Program-made: the position numbers and the translations under genes
The notes under the pieces: generated by a model
What the model was told of the DNA's origin: nothing
Database searches by the model: none
What the model saw: the letters and a program-made list of their open reading frames with translations, nothing else
NCBI GenBank assembly: GCA_937895705.1
Contig: CALBKM010000042.1
Span: 62,001 to 126,000 of the forward strand
Direction: 5' to 3'
Length of the DNA: 64,000 nt
Source of the DNA: an uncultured Clostridia bacterium
Lineage (GTDB): Bacteria > Bacillota > Clostridia > Lachnospirales > Lachnospiraceae
Shown: positions 53,070 through 62,080 of the stretch, piece by piece
Position numbering within the stretch: position 1 is the stretch's first letter
Layout of the letters: every line of letters starts with the position of its first letter

Positions 53070-53294
53070 CTAGTCTCTACTTAATTTCGCCGGGTAGTTC
53101 GGCAGCTTTCCGTCCACCGCAAAGATATCGTCATCGGTCAACTCGCCTTTTCCCAAACATATAATACATTTTGTTTCTCCGTGTCCGCCACAAAATCCGC
53201 ACAACTTATTCTTGTTGATCGGATTAATTTTATCCCCGAAGCAAACCACACATACGGAGATTCCCTTTCCCTCACACTGCGGGCATTTTTTCAT
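53070..53294 (-). CDS. Four-CxxC zinc-finger protein (DnaJ cysteine-rich-like)
   Basis: The protein has 74 residues. Four CxxCxGxG-like motifs are in order: CPQCEGKG, CVVCFGDK, CGFCGGHG and CIICLGKG, matching the cysteine-rich zinc domain of DnaJ without a J domain. Such mini-proteins may be chaperone co-factors or Zn carriers. The stop is 2 bp before foldback element B. The start follows GGCAGG. It stands next to hslO, a redox chaperone gene, on the same strand, but no functional link is proven. Confidence 0.8.
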   Translation of the reverse strand: MKKCPQCEGKGISVCVVCFGDKINPINKNKLCGFCGGHGETKCIICLGKGELTDDDIFAVDGKLPNYPAKLSRD

Positions 53295-53374
53295 TCTATT
53301 TCCTGCCTTTCTATACTTCGATTCTACCTTGTTTTCTTAGGTACTCACAACATCTTCTCTTTTGTTTCTTTCTG

Positions 53375-54262
53375 TTATCTACAATTTTGTAACAGTTCTT
53401 TTAACTCATCCACAGAAAATGTATAGTTCCTATCGCAGAAGTGACAGTTCATCGTAATCGGCTCACCGTCTTCTATCATGGCATTCAATTCCTTTGCACC
53501 AAGACTGATTAAGGCCTTTTCCACACGGGCCTTGGAACAGTTGCAATAATAAGAAGTCGGAATCTTATCCAGAAGCTTTAAGTCAAAGCCCGCAAAGATG
53601 TACTCCAAAATCTCCTCCGGGGTCATTCCTTCCTCTAAAAGACCGGACACCGAGGTAACCTCCGTCAGCTTCTGCTCCAGATGGGAAATCACTTCCTCCG
53701 TCGCATCCGGCATCAGCTGAATAATGAAACCACCCGCCTGTGCCACCGTATTATCGCGATTCATAAGCACGCCAAGAGCTACGGACGACGGAGTCTGCTC
53801 GGATGTCGCAAAATATACAGTTAAATCCTCTGCTATCTCACCGGAAATCAACTCGGTTTCTCCGACATACGGCTCCTTTAACCCTAAATCTTTAATGACA
53901 CGAAGCATACCCATACCGACCGCACCGCCGACATCCAACTTACCTTCCTTACTTGCCGGAAGCATAACCTCCGGATTCTGCACAAATCCCTTCACGCGGG
54001 ACATAGAATCTGCGGTGACGGTCATGGAACCGATGGGACCGTCCCCCATAATCTGCACGGTCAGTACGTCACTCATGCCCTTCATCATACTGCCCATCAT
54101 AGCCGCTCCCGTAAGGAGACGTCCTAAGGCCGCCGTTGCCACCGGACTGGTCCCGTGGATTTTTCTTGCCTTTTCTGCCAAATCTCTCGTGGTTGCCGCA
54201 AACGCACGAATCTGTCCGTCCGCCGCGCTTGCTCTTACAATGTAATCCTGATAACTGCTCAT
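53375..54262 (-). CDS. hslO: Redox-regulated chaperone Hsp33
   Basis: The protein has 295 residues. It is an oxidation-activated holdase. The N-terminal Hsp33 domain has ATTRDLAEKARKIHGTSPVA and AALGRLLTGAAMMGSMMK. The zinc redox switch near the C-terminus is CNCSKARVEK and CHFCDRNYTF (CxC and CxxC). The start follows AGAGAGG. It is probably a separate unit downstream of cdd. Confidence 0.95.
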   Translation of the reverse strand: MSSYQDYIVRASAADGQIRAFAATTRDLAEKARKIHGTSPVATAALGRLLTGAAMMGSMMKGMSDVLTVQIMGDGPIGSMTVTADSMSRVKGFVQNPEVMLPASKEGKLDVGGAVGMGMLRVIKDLGLKEPYVGETELISGEIAEDLTVYFATSEQTPSSVALGVLMNRDNTVAQAGGFIIQLMPDATEEVISHLEQKLTEVTSVSGLLEEGMTPEEILEYIFAGFDLKLLDKIPTSYYCNCSKARVEKALISLGAKELNAMIEDGEPITMNCHFCDRNYTFSVDELKELLQNCR

Positions 54263-54345
54263 ACAAATCCTCTCTTACTCTATCTCTTTCTCTCATCCGT
54301 TGCACAAGGGACACCGGTCTGAAAACGCACCTACATCCTCTGCCC

Positions 54346-54849
54346 TTAAGACAGGTTCTTCCCGGAAAATCCGAACGGCATCAGTTCCTCCAACGTATAA
54401 ATCATATAATCATCCTCGGACCGCGCCAAAATAATCAAAAAGGTCTTCGGGTCGCAAAACTCCGTCATCACCTGTCGGCATACACCGCAAGGCGCACAGA
54501 AATCTTCTAAATCCTCACCCTTGCCGCCTACAATGGCAATGGCAAGAAAGTCCTTTTTTCCTTCACTGACCGCCTTAAAAAACGCAGTACGCTCCGCACA
54601 ATTGGTAGGCGTATAAGCTGCATTTTCGATATTACAGCCACCGATGATTTCGTGACTGTCTGTCAAAAGCGCCGCACCCACTTTAAAGCCCGAATACGGA
54701 GCATAGGCCTTCTCCCGATAATCACAAGCCACACGGATCAGCTTTCTGCATACCGCATCACTCATAGCATCCGGCAGTTTCTTTCCCATATCCTTCACTG
54801 CAGGCACTTTCTTTTCATAGGTTTGTAACTGTGTATTACTCTCTCCCAT
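54346..54849 (-). CDS. cdd: Cytidine deaminase
   Basis: The protein has 167 residues. It converts cytidine and deoxycytidine to uridine forms. The zinc motif is NCAERTAFFKAV and PCGVCRQVM, and the substrate motif YAPYSGFKVGAAL. Compared with the usual 130-residue enzymes it has an N-terminal extension of about 28 residues (MGESNTQLQTYEKKVPAVKD). The ATG at 54849 has AAAGGACGG before it, so the extension is probably real. It follows deoC in the salvage operon. Confidence 0.92.
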   Translation of the reverse strand: MGESNTQLQTYEKKVPAVKDMGKKLPDAMSDAVCRKLIRVACDYREKAYAPYSGFKVGAALLTDSHEIIGGCNIENAAYTPTNCAERTAFFKAVSEGKKDFLAIAIVGGKGEDLEDFCAPCGVCRQVMTEFCDPKTFLIILARSEDDYMIYTLEELMPFGFSGKNLS

Positions 54850-54951
54850 ACATACACCGTCCTTTCTATGCTACCCTGTTTCATACCATAAACTTAAAAA
54901 TTAAATTTACATTTAATTTTTATTCTCCTCTTAAACACAGGCTTTACCGCT

Positions 54952-55623
54952 TTAATATCCTTCTTTTACCGCTTCACCGTTTGCTTTTAAAATCTTTACA
55001 ATACGGCTGGTACCGAGACGAGTCGCTCCCAGGGCTACAAACTTCTCCGCATCCTCCAATGAAGAAATGCCGCCGGCTGCCTTCATCTGTACGCCTTCTC
55101 CGATATGCTTGGCAAACAGTTCAATATCCGCAAACGTTGCACCCGCCGTAGAAAATCCGGTGGAAGTCTTAATAAACTCCGCTCCGGCTTCGGTCACCAC
55201 ACGACACATCTCGATCTTTTCTTCCTCTTTCAAAAGGCAGGTCTCGATAATCACCTTAAGAAGTTTACCTCCGCAAGCCTCCTTCACTGCCTTAATCTCT
55301 TCCAAAAGGCCGGCAAAGTTTCCTTCCTTTACCATGCCGATATTAATCACCATATCGATTTCATCCGCACCGTTTGCCACCGCATCTTTGGTCTCGAACA
55401 CCTTTACCGCAGTGGTATTGTAGCCATTCGGAAAGCCGATCACCGTACATACCGACAGCTTGTCTCCCAAATATTCCTTGGCACGCTTTACAAAAGACGG
55501 CGGAATACATACCGACGCAGTTCCGTACGCCACTCCGTCATCACAAATCTGCTTTATCTCCTCCCAAGTCGCTGTCTGGGTGAGCAAGGTATGGTCCACA
55601 TACTTTACAACATTCTTATCCAT
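54952..55623 (-). CDS. deoC: Deoxyribose-phosphate aldolase
   Basis: The protein has 223 residues. It cleaves 2-deoxyribose 5-phosphate to acetaldehyde and glyceraldehyde 3-phosphate. The Schiff-base Lys is in EFIKTSTGFS, and the proton-relay Lys in GVQMKAAGGIS. VDHTLLTQTATWEEIKQIC is the N-terminal family block. The start follows AAAGGAG. It lies 11 bp after deoD. Confidence 0.95.
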   Translation of the reverse strand: MDKNVVKYVDHTLLTQTATWEEIKQICDDGVAYGTASVCIPPSFVKRAKEYLGDKLSVCTVIGFPNGYNTTAVKVFETKDAVANGADEIDMVINIGMVKEGNFAGLLEEIKAVKEACGGKLLKVIIETCLLKEEEKIEMCRVVTEAGAEFIKTSTGFSTAGATFADIELFAKHIGEGVQMKAAGGISSLEDAEKFVALGATRLGTSRIVKILKANGEAVKEGY

Positions 55624-55634
55624 AAAAATCTCCT

Positions 55635-56345
55635 TTACGCCAATTCCAATGCCACCTGCATCATCTCATGGAAGCTGTTTTGTCTGTCCTCGGAGGAAAG
55701 TGCCTCTCCGGTATATAAATGATCGGAAATGGTCAGCATGCAAAGTGCCTGCTTTCCGGCATAAGCCGCATTGAGATACAACGCCGCAGCCTCCATCTCC
55801 ACACAAAGGATACCCATCTTCTTCCAACGGTCGTTAAAAGTCGGATCCGCATTATAGAAGACATCGGAGGATAAAATATTACCCACCGCTACCGACACCT
55901 TCATACCTTCCGCCACTTCAACCGCACGCCGAAGCAGATCATAATCCGCAATCGGCGCGATGGTACCAGGCAAATTGTACTGGTCCGCGTAATTGCTGTT
56001 GGTGGACGCTCCCATGCCGATAACAAGGTCGCGAAGCTTTACCTTATCGGAAATTCCTCCCGCGGAACCGATACGAATAATCCTGTCCACATCATAAAAA
56101 TGGTATAATTCATAAGAGTAAATCCCGATGGACGGCATCCCCATACCGCTTCCCATCACAGATACTCTCTTTCCTTTATAGGTTCCGGTATAGCCGAACA
56201 TATTACGAACCGTATTAAAGCAGGTTACATCCTCCAAATAGGTGTCTGCGATAAACTTTGCCCGAAGCGGGTCTCCCGGTAATAAAACTGTCTTTGCGAT
56301 TTCGCCTTCTTTTGCCGCATTATGCGCGGTTGGAATTGCTGCCAT
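55635..56345 (-). CDS. deoD: Purine-nucleoside phosphorylase, DeoD type
   Basis: The protein has 236 residues from ATG 56345 behind AAAGGAG. It splits purine (deoxy)nucleosides with phosphate. Family stretches are TVLLPGDPLRAKFIADTYL, VMGSGMGMPSIGIYSYEL, and the purine and ribose site LCVEMEAAALYLNA. It heads the deoD-deoC-cdd operon for nucleoside catabolism. Confidence 0.95.
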   Translation of the reverse strand: MAAIPTAHNAAKEGEIAKTVLLPGDPLRAKFIADTYLEDVTCFNTVRNMFGYTGTYKGKRVSVMGSGMGMPSIGIYSYELYHFYDVDRIIRIGSAGGISDKVKLRDLVIGMGASTNSNYADQYNLPGTIAPIADYDLLRRAVEVAEGMKVSVAVGNILSSDVFYNADPTFNDRWKKMGILCVEMEAAALYLNAAYAGKQALCMLTISDHLYTGEALSSEDRQNSFHEMMQVALELA

Positions 56346-56389
56346 AGTGTACTCCTTTCCTGTCACGTTCCTAATTTTTCGATATAATC

Positions 56390-56419
56390 AGTATATACGG
56401 ATTTTAATATAAAGTCAAT
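56390..56419 (-). promoter_or_regulatory. Promoter of the deoD operon
   Basis: TTGACT (56419-56414), 18-bp spacer, TATACT (56395-56390). Confidence 0.75.
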
Positions 56420-56459
56420 TCTCCGCATAAAACTCCTGCCTATCTTTCTTACAAATACT

Positions 56460-56488
56460 TGTCAATTTCCCTTTCTTATGCTAAACTA
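56460..56488 (+). promoter_or_regulatory. Promoter of the PH-domain gene
   Basis: TTGTCA, 17-bp spacer, TAAACT. It is divergent from the deoD promoter. Confidence 0.75.
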
Positions 56489-56578
56489 ACACTGTAAGAA
56501 TAGCATTTGTGTTTTATGGAAGCACTGCATTAATCAGTACTTTCCCGGATACAAAGTATACGATTAGAGGAGGGTGTT

Positions 56579-57001
56579 ATGGCAGATTCTAAATTACCGC
56601 AGACAGAACAGAACGAAATCTTATGGCGAGCGCGGAAACGTTGGACTTTTTTAGGCTTACCTTGGACCTTTACCGTTTACCGCTTAACCAAAGACCGCAT
56701 GCTCATTAAACGGGGCTTCTTTACAACCACGGAAGATGAAGTCCGCTTGTATCGCATTTTGGACATTTCTTTAAAGAGAACCCTGATTCAAAAAATGTTC
56801 GGTCTCGGAACCATTCAGTGTCACTCCAGCGACAAAACGATGGGACATTTTGATATTATCAACGTAAAACATTCCTATGACGTAAAAAATCTTCTTTCCG
56901 ATTTAATTGAGAAGGAACGTATGGAAAAGCGCGTTTCCAACCGTGAGTTTATCAGCGATATTGATTGTGACATGGACGATGACGGCGACATTGAAAACTA
57001 G
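56579..57001 (+). CDS. Bacterial PH-domain protein
   Basis: The protein has 140 residues. It has a YdbS/DUF304-type PH domain: YRLTKDRMLIKRGFFTTTEDEVRLYRILDI is the core beta repeat, then LGTIQCHSSDKTMGHFDI. It lacks the two spans typical of membrane YdbS proteins, so it is probably soluble. The C-terminus is very acidic (DIDCDMDDDGDIEN). The role is unknown. The start ATG follows GAGGAGGG and the gene is monocistronic, ended by a terminator. Confidence 0.85.
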   Translation: MADSKLPQTEQNEILWRARKRWTFLGLPWTFTVYRLTKDRMLIKRGFFTTTEDEVRLYRILDISLKRTLIQKMFGLGTIQCHSSDKTMGHFDIINVKHSYDVKNLLSDLIEKERMEKRVSNREFISDIDCDMDDDGDIEN

Positions 57002-57016
57002 ACTTTGAACCATTTA

Positions 57017-57046
57017 AAACGCACCTGTTTACTCACAGGTGCGTTT
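57017..57046. terminator. Bidirectional terminator
   Basis: AAACGCACCTGT pairs exactly with ACAGGTGCGTTT around TTACTC. It serves the convergent PH-domain and CNNM/CorC genes. Confidence 0.85.
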
Positions 57047-57063
57047 ATTAATTCTTGATTTAA

Positions 57064-58425
57064 TTATTGTTCTTCATCCTCGGTTAACGGTTCCGGTGTC
57101 TTTGACACCGTCACAACATCGATCTGCTTTCCTTTTACCTTACAGATTTCGAAGCAATATCCGTACTCCGTAATAATCGGATATTCCGTATCCTCTTCCG
57201 AAGGAAGTCTTCCTAATCTTGAAATCACAAAACCGTTTACCGTATCGGCATCTTCTTCCGCAAAGTCCACATCAAGCACATCACCCAGTTCTTCCAGCAT
57301 GGTAAAACCCCGTACCAGCCAGTTTCCGTCGCCTTGCGGAATAATTTCCTGCTCCTCGTCATCATATTCATCCTGAATATCTCCGACAATTTCCTCCAGC
57401 ATGTCCTCCATGGCTACGATTCCCGCAGTCTGGCCGTATTCATCGATTACCACCGCCATATGGATTTTCTTTTCCTGCATATCGTTTAACAACACATCGA
57501 TATTCCGGGTTTCCGGTACAAAGTACGGTTCTCTGGCAATCTCGGACAGCGGGGTATTTCTTAACACCTCTTCGTTGTTTCGATTCTCCATGAAATAAAG
57601 CATCAAGTCCTTTAAATGCAAAATACCGGTAATGTTGTCCAAATTCTCTCCGTATATCGGGAAACGGGAATAATTCGCTTTTAACCCGAACTCCAACGCT
57701 TCCTCCACGCTCACCTCATCCTTGATACCGATAATCCTTTTCTTGCGGGTCATAACATCCCGTGCCGCCTTGGCATCGAAATCCATGACATTGGTAATCA
57801 TCTCTGCCTCTTCTTCATCCAAAAGTCCCTGCTCCTGACCCTCCGTTACAATCGAAATAATTTCTTCCTCTGTTACGTTTTCCGCAATATCTCCCGGATG
57901 CACACCAAACATTGCCGCAATTCCCTTTGCCGCCCGTTCTGCCAAAAACGCAAGCGGTGCGAATACACTCATAAAGAAACGCACAAAACCGGAAATCCGG
58001 AACACGAAACGATCCGCATACTTGTACGCCAGTTTTTTCGGCACCTTAATGGTCAACAATTCCACCAGCAAAACTCCGGCCACCGTAATAACACCAACCG
58101 CAATCCAAAGCAACATCTGACGCAACTTATATTCCGACAAAACTTCCGCCAGACGTGGAATCATTTCACATTGTAACAACACAGCATATGTAATGCCGCA
58201 AAGAAACACCGTCACGGTACGAAGTAAGTCCAGTACCGTGGTACAACGCTTTTTGCGGTCATAAATATAAGCGACTCTTTTGGCCCGCTTTCGACCTTCG
58301 GCTACACTTTTTTTTACTACAGCGCTGAGCGGCTGGTCAAATGCGGTCTCCGCCGCCGATGCCAAACCGTTCACAATCAGAAGTCCCAGAATAATTCCTA
58401 TACCAAGTATGGGATACTCTTGCAT
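57064..58425 (-). CDS. CNNM/CorC-type membrane protein with CBS pair
   Basis: The protein has 453 residues. An N-terminal CNNM (DUF21) domain with about four spans is followed by a CBS pair (ANYSRFPIYGENLDNITGILHLKDL) and a C-terminal CorC_HlyC domain (GFTMLEELGDVLDVDF). Family members are linked to magnesium efflux or haemolysin C. It lies 29 bp after the ndoA toxin gene on the same strand and starts behind GAAAGGGG. Confidence 0.92.
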   Translation of the reverse strand: MQEYPILGIGIILGLLIVNGLASAAETAFDQPLSAVVKKSVAEGRKRAKRVAYIYDRKKRCTTVLDLLRTVTVFLCGITYAVLLQCEMIPRLAEVLSEYKLRQMLLWIAVGVITVAGVLLVELLTIKVPKKLAYKYADRFVFRISGFVRFFMSVFAPLAFLAERAAKGIAAMFGVHPGDIAENVTEEEIISIVTEGQEQGLLDEEEAEMITNVMDFDAKAARDVMTRKKRIIGIKDEVSVEEALEFGLKANYSRFPIYGENLDNITGILHLKDLMLYFMENRNNEEVLRNTPLSEIAREPYFVPETRNIDVLLNDMQEKKIHMAVVIDEYGQTAGIVAMEDMLEEIVGDIQDEYDDEEQEIIPQGDGNWLVRGFTMLEELGDVLDVDFAEEDADTVNGFVISRLGRLPSEEDTEYPIITEYGYCFEICKVKGKQIDVVTVSKTPEPLTEDEEQ

Positions 58426-58453
58426 GGATTTTAAATCCCCTTTCTCTCTTTTG

Positions 58454-58801
58454 TTATGTATCTAATGCAAGGCTGACACAAAGCGCCTTGTTGATACGTT
58501 CCAACACGTCCCGATCCAAATGACAAACCTTTTCTTTCAACCTTACCTTATCGATGGTCCTTACCTGCTCCAACAAAATCACCGAATCCCGCATAATATC
58601 GTACTTATTCGCATTGATTTCCACATGAGTCGGTAGCTTCGCTTTGTTCATTTTCGAAGTTATCGCTGCGCAAATGACCGTCGGGCTGTGCTTGTTTCCG
58701 ATATCATTTTGAATAATCAGTACCGGTCTTATACCACCCTGTTCCGACCCCACCACCGGTCGCAGGTCCGCATAAAAAATATCTCCACGTCGAATTACCA
58801 T
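58454..58801 (-). CDS. ndoA: MazF/EndoA-type mRNA interferase toxin
   Basis: The protein has 115 residues. It belongs to the MazF/PemK endoribonucleases: IRRGDIFYADLRPVVGSEQGGIRPVLIIQND has the active-site Arg, and TVICAAITSK carries the catalytic Thr. In Bacillus the gene follows alr through the antitoxin gene ndoAI. Here the gap between alr and ndoA is only 85 bp and holds no antitoxin frame. The start follows GGAGTG. Confidence 0.9.
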   Translation of the reverse strand: MVIRRGDIFYADLRPVVGSEQGGIRPVLIIQNDIGNKHSPTVICAAITSKMNKAKLPTHVEINANKYDIMRDSVILLEQVRTIDKVRLKEKVCHLDRDVLERINKALCVSLALDT

Positions 58802-58886
58802 ATTCTCACACTCCGCTTTACTCTATAGCAACAGTATTCCCCCAAAAAAACATCTTATACCGATACTGTATGCTATATTGTATGCG

Positions 58887-60065
58887 TTATACGAAATGGC
58901 GTGCTCCGACAGCTTCTCCCTTTTTATAATACACACGCGGAATACGCTTTCCCACATTACAAACCATCTCGTAATGGAAGGAATGGGACAGGGCACCGAT
59001 CTCTTCCGCAGAAATCACTTCCGCTTCTTCTCTTCCCATCAAAGTTACCGTATCTCCCCGTTTTACTTCCGGCACATCCGTTACGTCAATCATTAACTGG
59101 TCCATACATACCCGGCCCACAATCGGCGCACTCTTTCCGTGTACCAATACTCTGCCGCAATTGGACAACGCTCTCGGATAGCCGTCTCCATACCCCACCG
59201 GTACGGTAGCAATCCGCTTCGGTGCCGGAGTTACATAAGTTGCGTTATAACCGATGGCTGTCCCGGCCGGGACAGTTTTTACGAACGCCACATGGGATTT
59301 TATCTCCATGGCCGGCTGTAAAACCATATCCGCCGGCATTACCTCATCGGAAGGATACATTCCGTACAGACTGATGCCCAGACGAACCATATCCAGTTGA
59401 TATTCCGGAAGACTTAAGATTGCCGCACTGTTCTCCGCATGACGCAGAAGTCCCGTAACGCCAAGCTTCTCCATTGTATCAATAAATGCCAAAAATTTAA
59501 TAAACTGCAATTTCGTGGCCGCCTTGTCCGTCTCGTCGGCTCTGGCAAAATGCGTATAAATACCGGTTGCTTTAATATTCGGCAAACTTACAGCCTCCGC
59601 CACCTGTGTTGCAAAACTTGCATCTGCCGGAAATCCGATACGTCCCATACCGGTATCCACCTTAATATGGACCTCGGCGGTAAGCCCGATTCGGTTTGCC
59701 GCTTCACTGATTTCTTCCGCCGACTCCCGGTCGCAAAGCGTCAGAGTAATCCGGTTTCTGATTGCCTCGGTCAACTGCAACGGTGCCGTATAACCCAGAG
59801 TCAGAATCGGTTTCTCCACACCTGCCTTTCTCAGTTCCAGTGCCTCTTCGATATTGGACACCGCGAACCAATCCGCTGTCTCATACACCGTCTCTGCCAC
59901 CGGAATCGCCCCATGACCGTATCCGTCCGCCTTTATGACTGCAGCCAGTCTTACGCCCGGATTTAAATGCTTCTTTATTTCTTCCGCATTACGGGCAATG
60001 GCATCCAGATTAATGTCTGCCTTTACCCTGTAATATTCTTTAACTTCTTGAAGTTCATACCCCAT
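58887..60065 (-). CDS. alr: Alanine racemase
   Basis: The protein has 392 residues from ATG 60065, which lies inside the end of the acpS-nnr gene. It is a PLP fold type III enzyme making D-alanine for the wall. The PLP Lys is in LAAVIKADGYGHGAI, the catalytic Tyr region is RLGISLYGMYPSDE, and the C-terminal Arg site is GRVCMDQLMIDVT. D-Ala made here might supply the Dlt-like operon. Confidence 0.95.
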   Translation of the reverse strand: MGYELQEVKEYYRVKADINLDAIARNAEEIKKHLNPGVRLAAVIKADGYGHGAIPVAETVYETADWFAVSNIEEALELRKAGVEKPILTLGYTAPLQLTEAIRNRITLTLCDRESAEEISEAANRIGLTAEVHIKVDTGMGRIGFPADASFATQVAEAVSLPNIKATGIYTHFARADETDKAATKLQFIKFLAFIDTMEKLGVTGLLRHAENSAAILSLPEYQLDMVRLGISLYGMYPSDEVMPADMVLQPAMEIKSHVAFVKTVPAGTAIGYNATYVTPAPKRIATVPVGYGDGYPRALSNCGRVLVHGKSAPIVGRVCMDQLMIDVTDVPEVKRGDTVTLMGREEAEVISAEEIGALSHSFHYEMVCNVGKRIPRVYYKKGEAVGARHFV

Positions 60066-62070
60066 CTTGTTCCACTTCCTCTTTTTCTTTTTCCTCAAAA
60101 AGCCCTGCGATCGCCTGTAAAAGATCCCTTGCAATCATCGGTGCCGCTCCCACCTTTTTCTTCGCCGCATCACCTGCTGCGCCGTGAAGCCACACACCCA
60201 CAGCAGCCGCCGTATAAGCATCCGTACCCTGCGCCGCCAGTGCCCCGATAATACCGGTTAATACATCTCCGCTGCCGCCTGTAGCCATTCCGTTATTCCC
60301 GGTGGAATTTACGACACAACCCGAACTCTTTATCGTCAAAGTCACCGCATCTTTTAACACATAAATCAGATTACTTTCTACAGAAATTTTCTTTGCGGTA
60401 GTCAAAAAGTTGTCTGTCAGTTCCTTTACCGACACATTCAGCAACCTTGACAGTTCCCCCGGATGGGGCGTAAGTACCGCATGCTCCGGAAGATACTCAT
60501 CCAGAAAACCAAGTCTTTCCCGTTCCGTCCGCAAACCGTTCTCGTCCATCTTCTTTGCCAGTATGTTCAATGCGTCCGCATCCCACACGGACGTCATAAC
60601 ATTCTCTTTGTCCGTTAATGCATCCCGAAGCAGGGAAACCATCGTCTCCGCCTCGTCCTTTTGCCCCAGCCCCGGGCCGATAATAATCGCGTCCGCAAAC
60701 CCCACTGCGTCCTTTACTGCTGCCTGTAAGTCGTCCTTCCCGGTATATGTGGTCAGCATTGCTTCCGGAAGTAAGGTCTGCAAAATCTCCCGGTTACATT
60801 CCGGTGTCACGATTTTTACCAGTCCTACCCCGGTACGATACGCCGCACAAGCCGAAAAACAAGCAGCTCCCGCCACATTTTTACTGCCGGCAATTACAGC
60901 CACCTTTCCGAAGGTTCCTTTATTGGAGTATGCTGGACGCATCGGTAATAACCGCTCGATTTCTTCCGGCGTAAAACGCATTCCCTGTCTCTGCTCTTTC
61001 AAAACATCCACAGGAAATCCGATATTCACTACCGTTAGTTTCCCTGTATAGTCCTTGCCCGGATACAACAAGTGCCCCCATTTTACAGCACCGAAGGTCA
61101 CTGTTTCATCCGCGCGCAATGCAACTCCGCATACGGCTCCGTCAGAGGCCGATATACCGGATGCAATATCCACTGCTATCACAATATGCGATTCCTTGTT
61201 AATCTGTTCCAATAAAGTTGCATACACACCTTCAATCGGTCTTGACAATCCGATGCCGAATAGGGCATCCACAATAATATCAAAGTCTCTTGTCTCAAAA
61301 GACTCGCAACACGGTACTCCGCAAGCCTTTGCAATCTTCATCTGCTGTAAAAACTCCTGTGTTCCGGAGATCTCGGCACCTTTTAACAGAATCGTTACAT
61401 CATACTCGTCTTCCTTTAACAGGCGAGCCACTGCCACGCCGTCACCGCCGTTATTTCCGGCACCGCAAAGCACACCGATTCGACTCTCTCTCCCGGCATA
61501 CGCTTTGACACGGTCCGCTACCGCAAGGGCCGCACGCTCCATTAACACAAGGGAAGGAATCCCAATTTCCTCTATCGTCCGGCGGTCCGCTTCTTTCATT
61601 CCTGCAGCATCCAACACCGGAAGACCGATATCTGCCGCCAAATACATTTCTCCGGATACCTCCTTGTTACCTTTCATAATCCCCGTTCCGTTAACGGCAT
61701 CCATGCCATCTTCTCTTTCACAAATCACATAAGCCTGAGCAAACTCTTTTGTATCCGTAAGAGACAACGAAATACTCGTAATCCCCAATGACTCCGCCTT
61801 CTCTTTTGCCCGACCGTGAAGTACCACGTAAGGCATACCGGACGGCTGTCGAAGAACCTCGATTTCCCTCGGTGCTATTCCTGCAAACCCGCATCCCAAC
61901 GCCTTTGCCACCGCTTCCTTTGCAGCAAAATTAGTTGCCGCACGCGCAGCACGCACCGCAATCAGTTCCCGTTCTTTTTCTGTATATACTTTCTCTAAAA
62001 AAGAAGAACGCCCGATTGCTTTTTGCACCCGGGCAATCTCAACCAAATCCGTACCGATTCCGGTTATCAT
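60055..62070 (-). CDS. Fusion of holo-ACP synthase with NAD(P)HX epimerase and dehydratase
   Basis: The protein has 671 residues. Residues 1-120 are AcpS: GIGTDLVEIARVQKAIGR with the metal Asp, and NFAAKEAVAKALG with Glu. Residues 150-340 are the epimerase NnrE (IGVLCGAGNNGGDGVAVARLL). Residues 360-671 are the dehydratase NnrD (GPGLG, GGSGDVLTGIIGALAAQG). AcpS loads phosphopantetheine on carrier proteins; NnrE and NnrD repair hydrated NAD(P)H. The usual arrangement is separate neighbouring genes. No frameshift is needed to read the fusion, so it is real in this assembly. The start follows AAGGAG. Confidence 0.9.
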   Translation of the reverse strand: MITGIGTDLVEIARVQKAIGRSSFLEKVYTEKERELIAVRAARAATNFAAKEAVAKALGCGFAGIAPREIEVLRQPSGMPYVVLHGRAKEKAESLGITSISLSLTDTKEFAQAYVICEREDGMDAVNGTGIMKGNKEVSGEMYLAADIGLPVLDAAGMKEADRRTIEEIGIPSLVLMERAALAVADRVKAYAGRESRIGVLCGAGNNGGDGVAVARLLKEDEYDVTILLKGAEISGTQEFLQQMKIAKACGVPCCESFETRDFDIIVDALFGIGLSRPIEGVYATLLEQINKESHIVIAVDIASGISASDGAVCGVALRADETVTFGAVKWGHLLYPGKDYTGKLTVVNIGFPVDVLKEQRQGMRFTPEEIERLLPMRPAYSNKGTFGKVAVIAGSKNVAGAACFSACAAYRTGVGLVKIVTPECNREILQTLLPEAMLTTYTGKDDLQAAVKDAVGFADAIIIGPGLGQKDEAETMVSLLRDALTDKENVMTSVWDADALNILAKKMDENGLRTERERLGFLDEYLPEHAVLTPHPGELSRLLNVSVKELTDNFLTTAKKISVESNLIYVLKDAVTLTIKSSGCVVNSTGNNGMATGGSGDVLTGIIGALAAQGTDAYTAAAVGVWLHGAAGDAAKKKVGAAPMIARDLLQAIAGLFEEKEKEEVEQDGV

Positions 62071-62080
62071 CTCATTCTCC

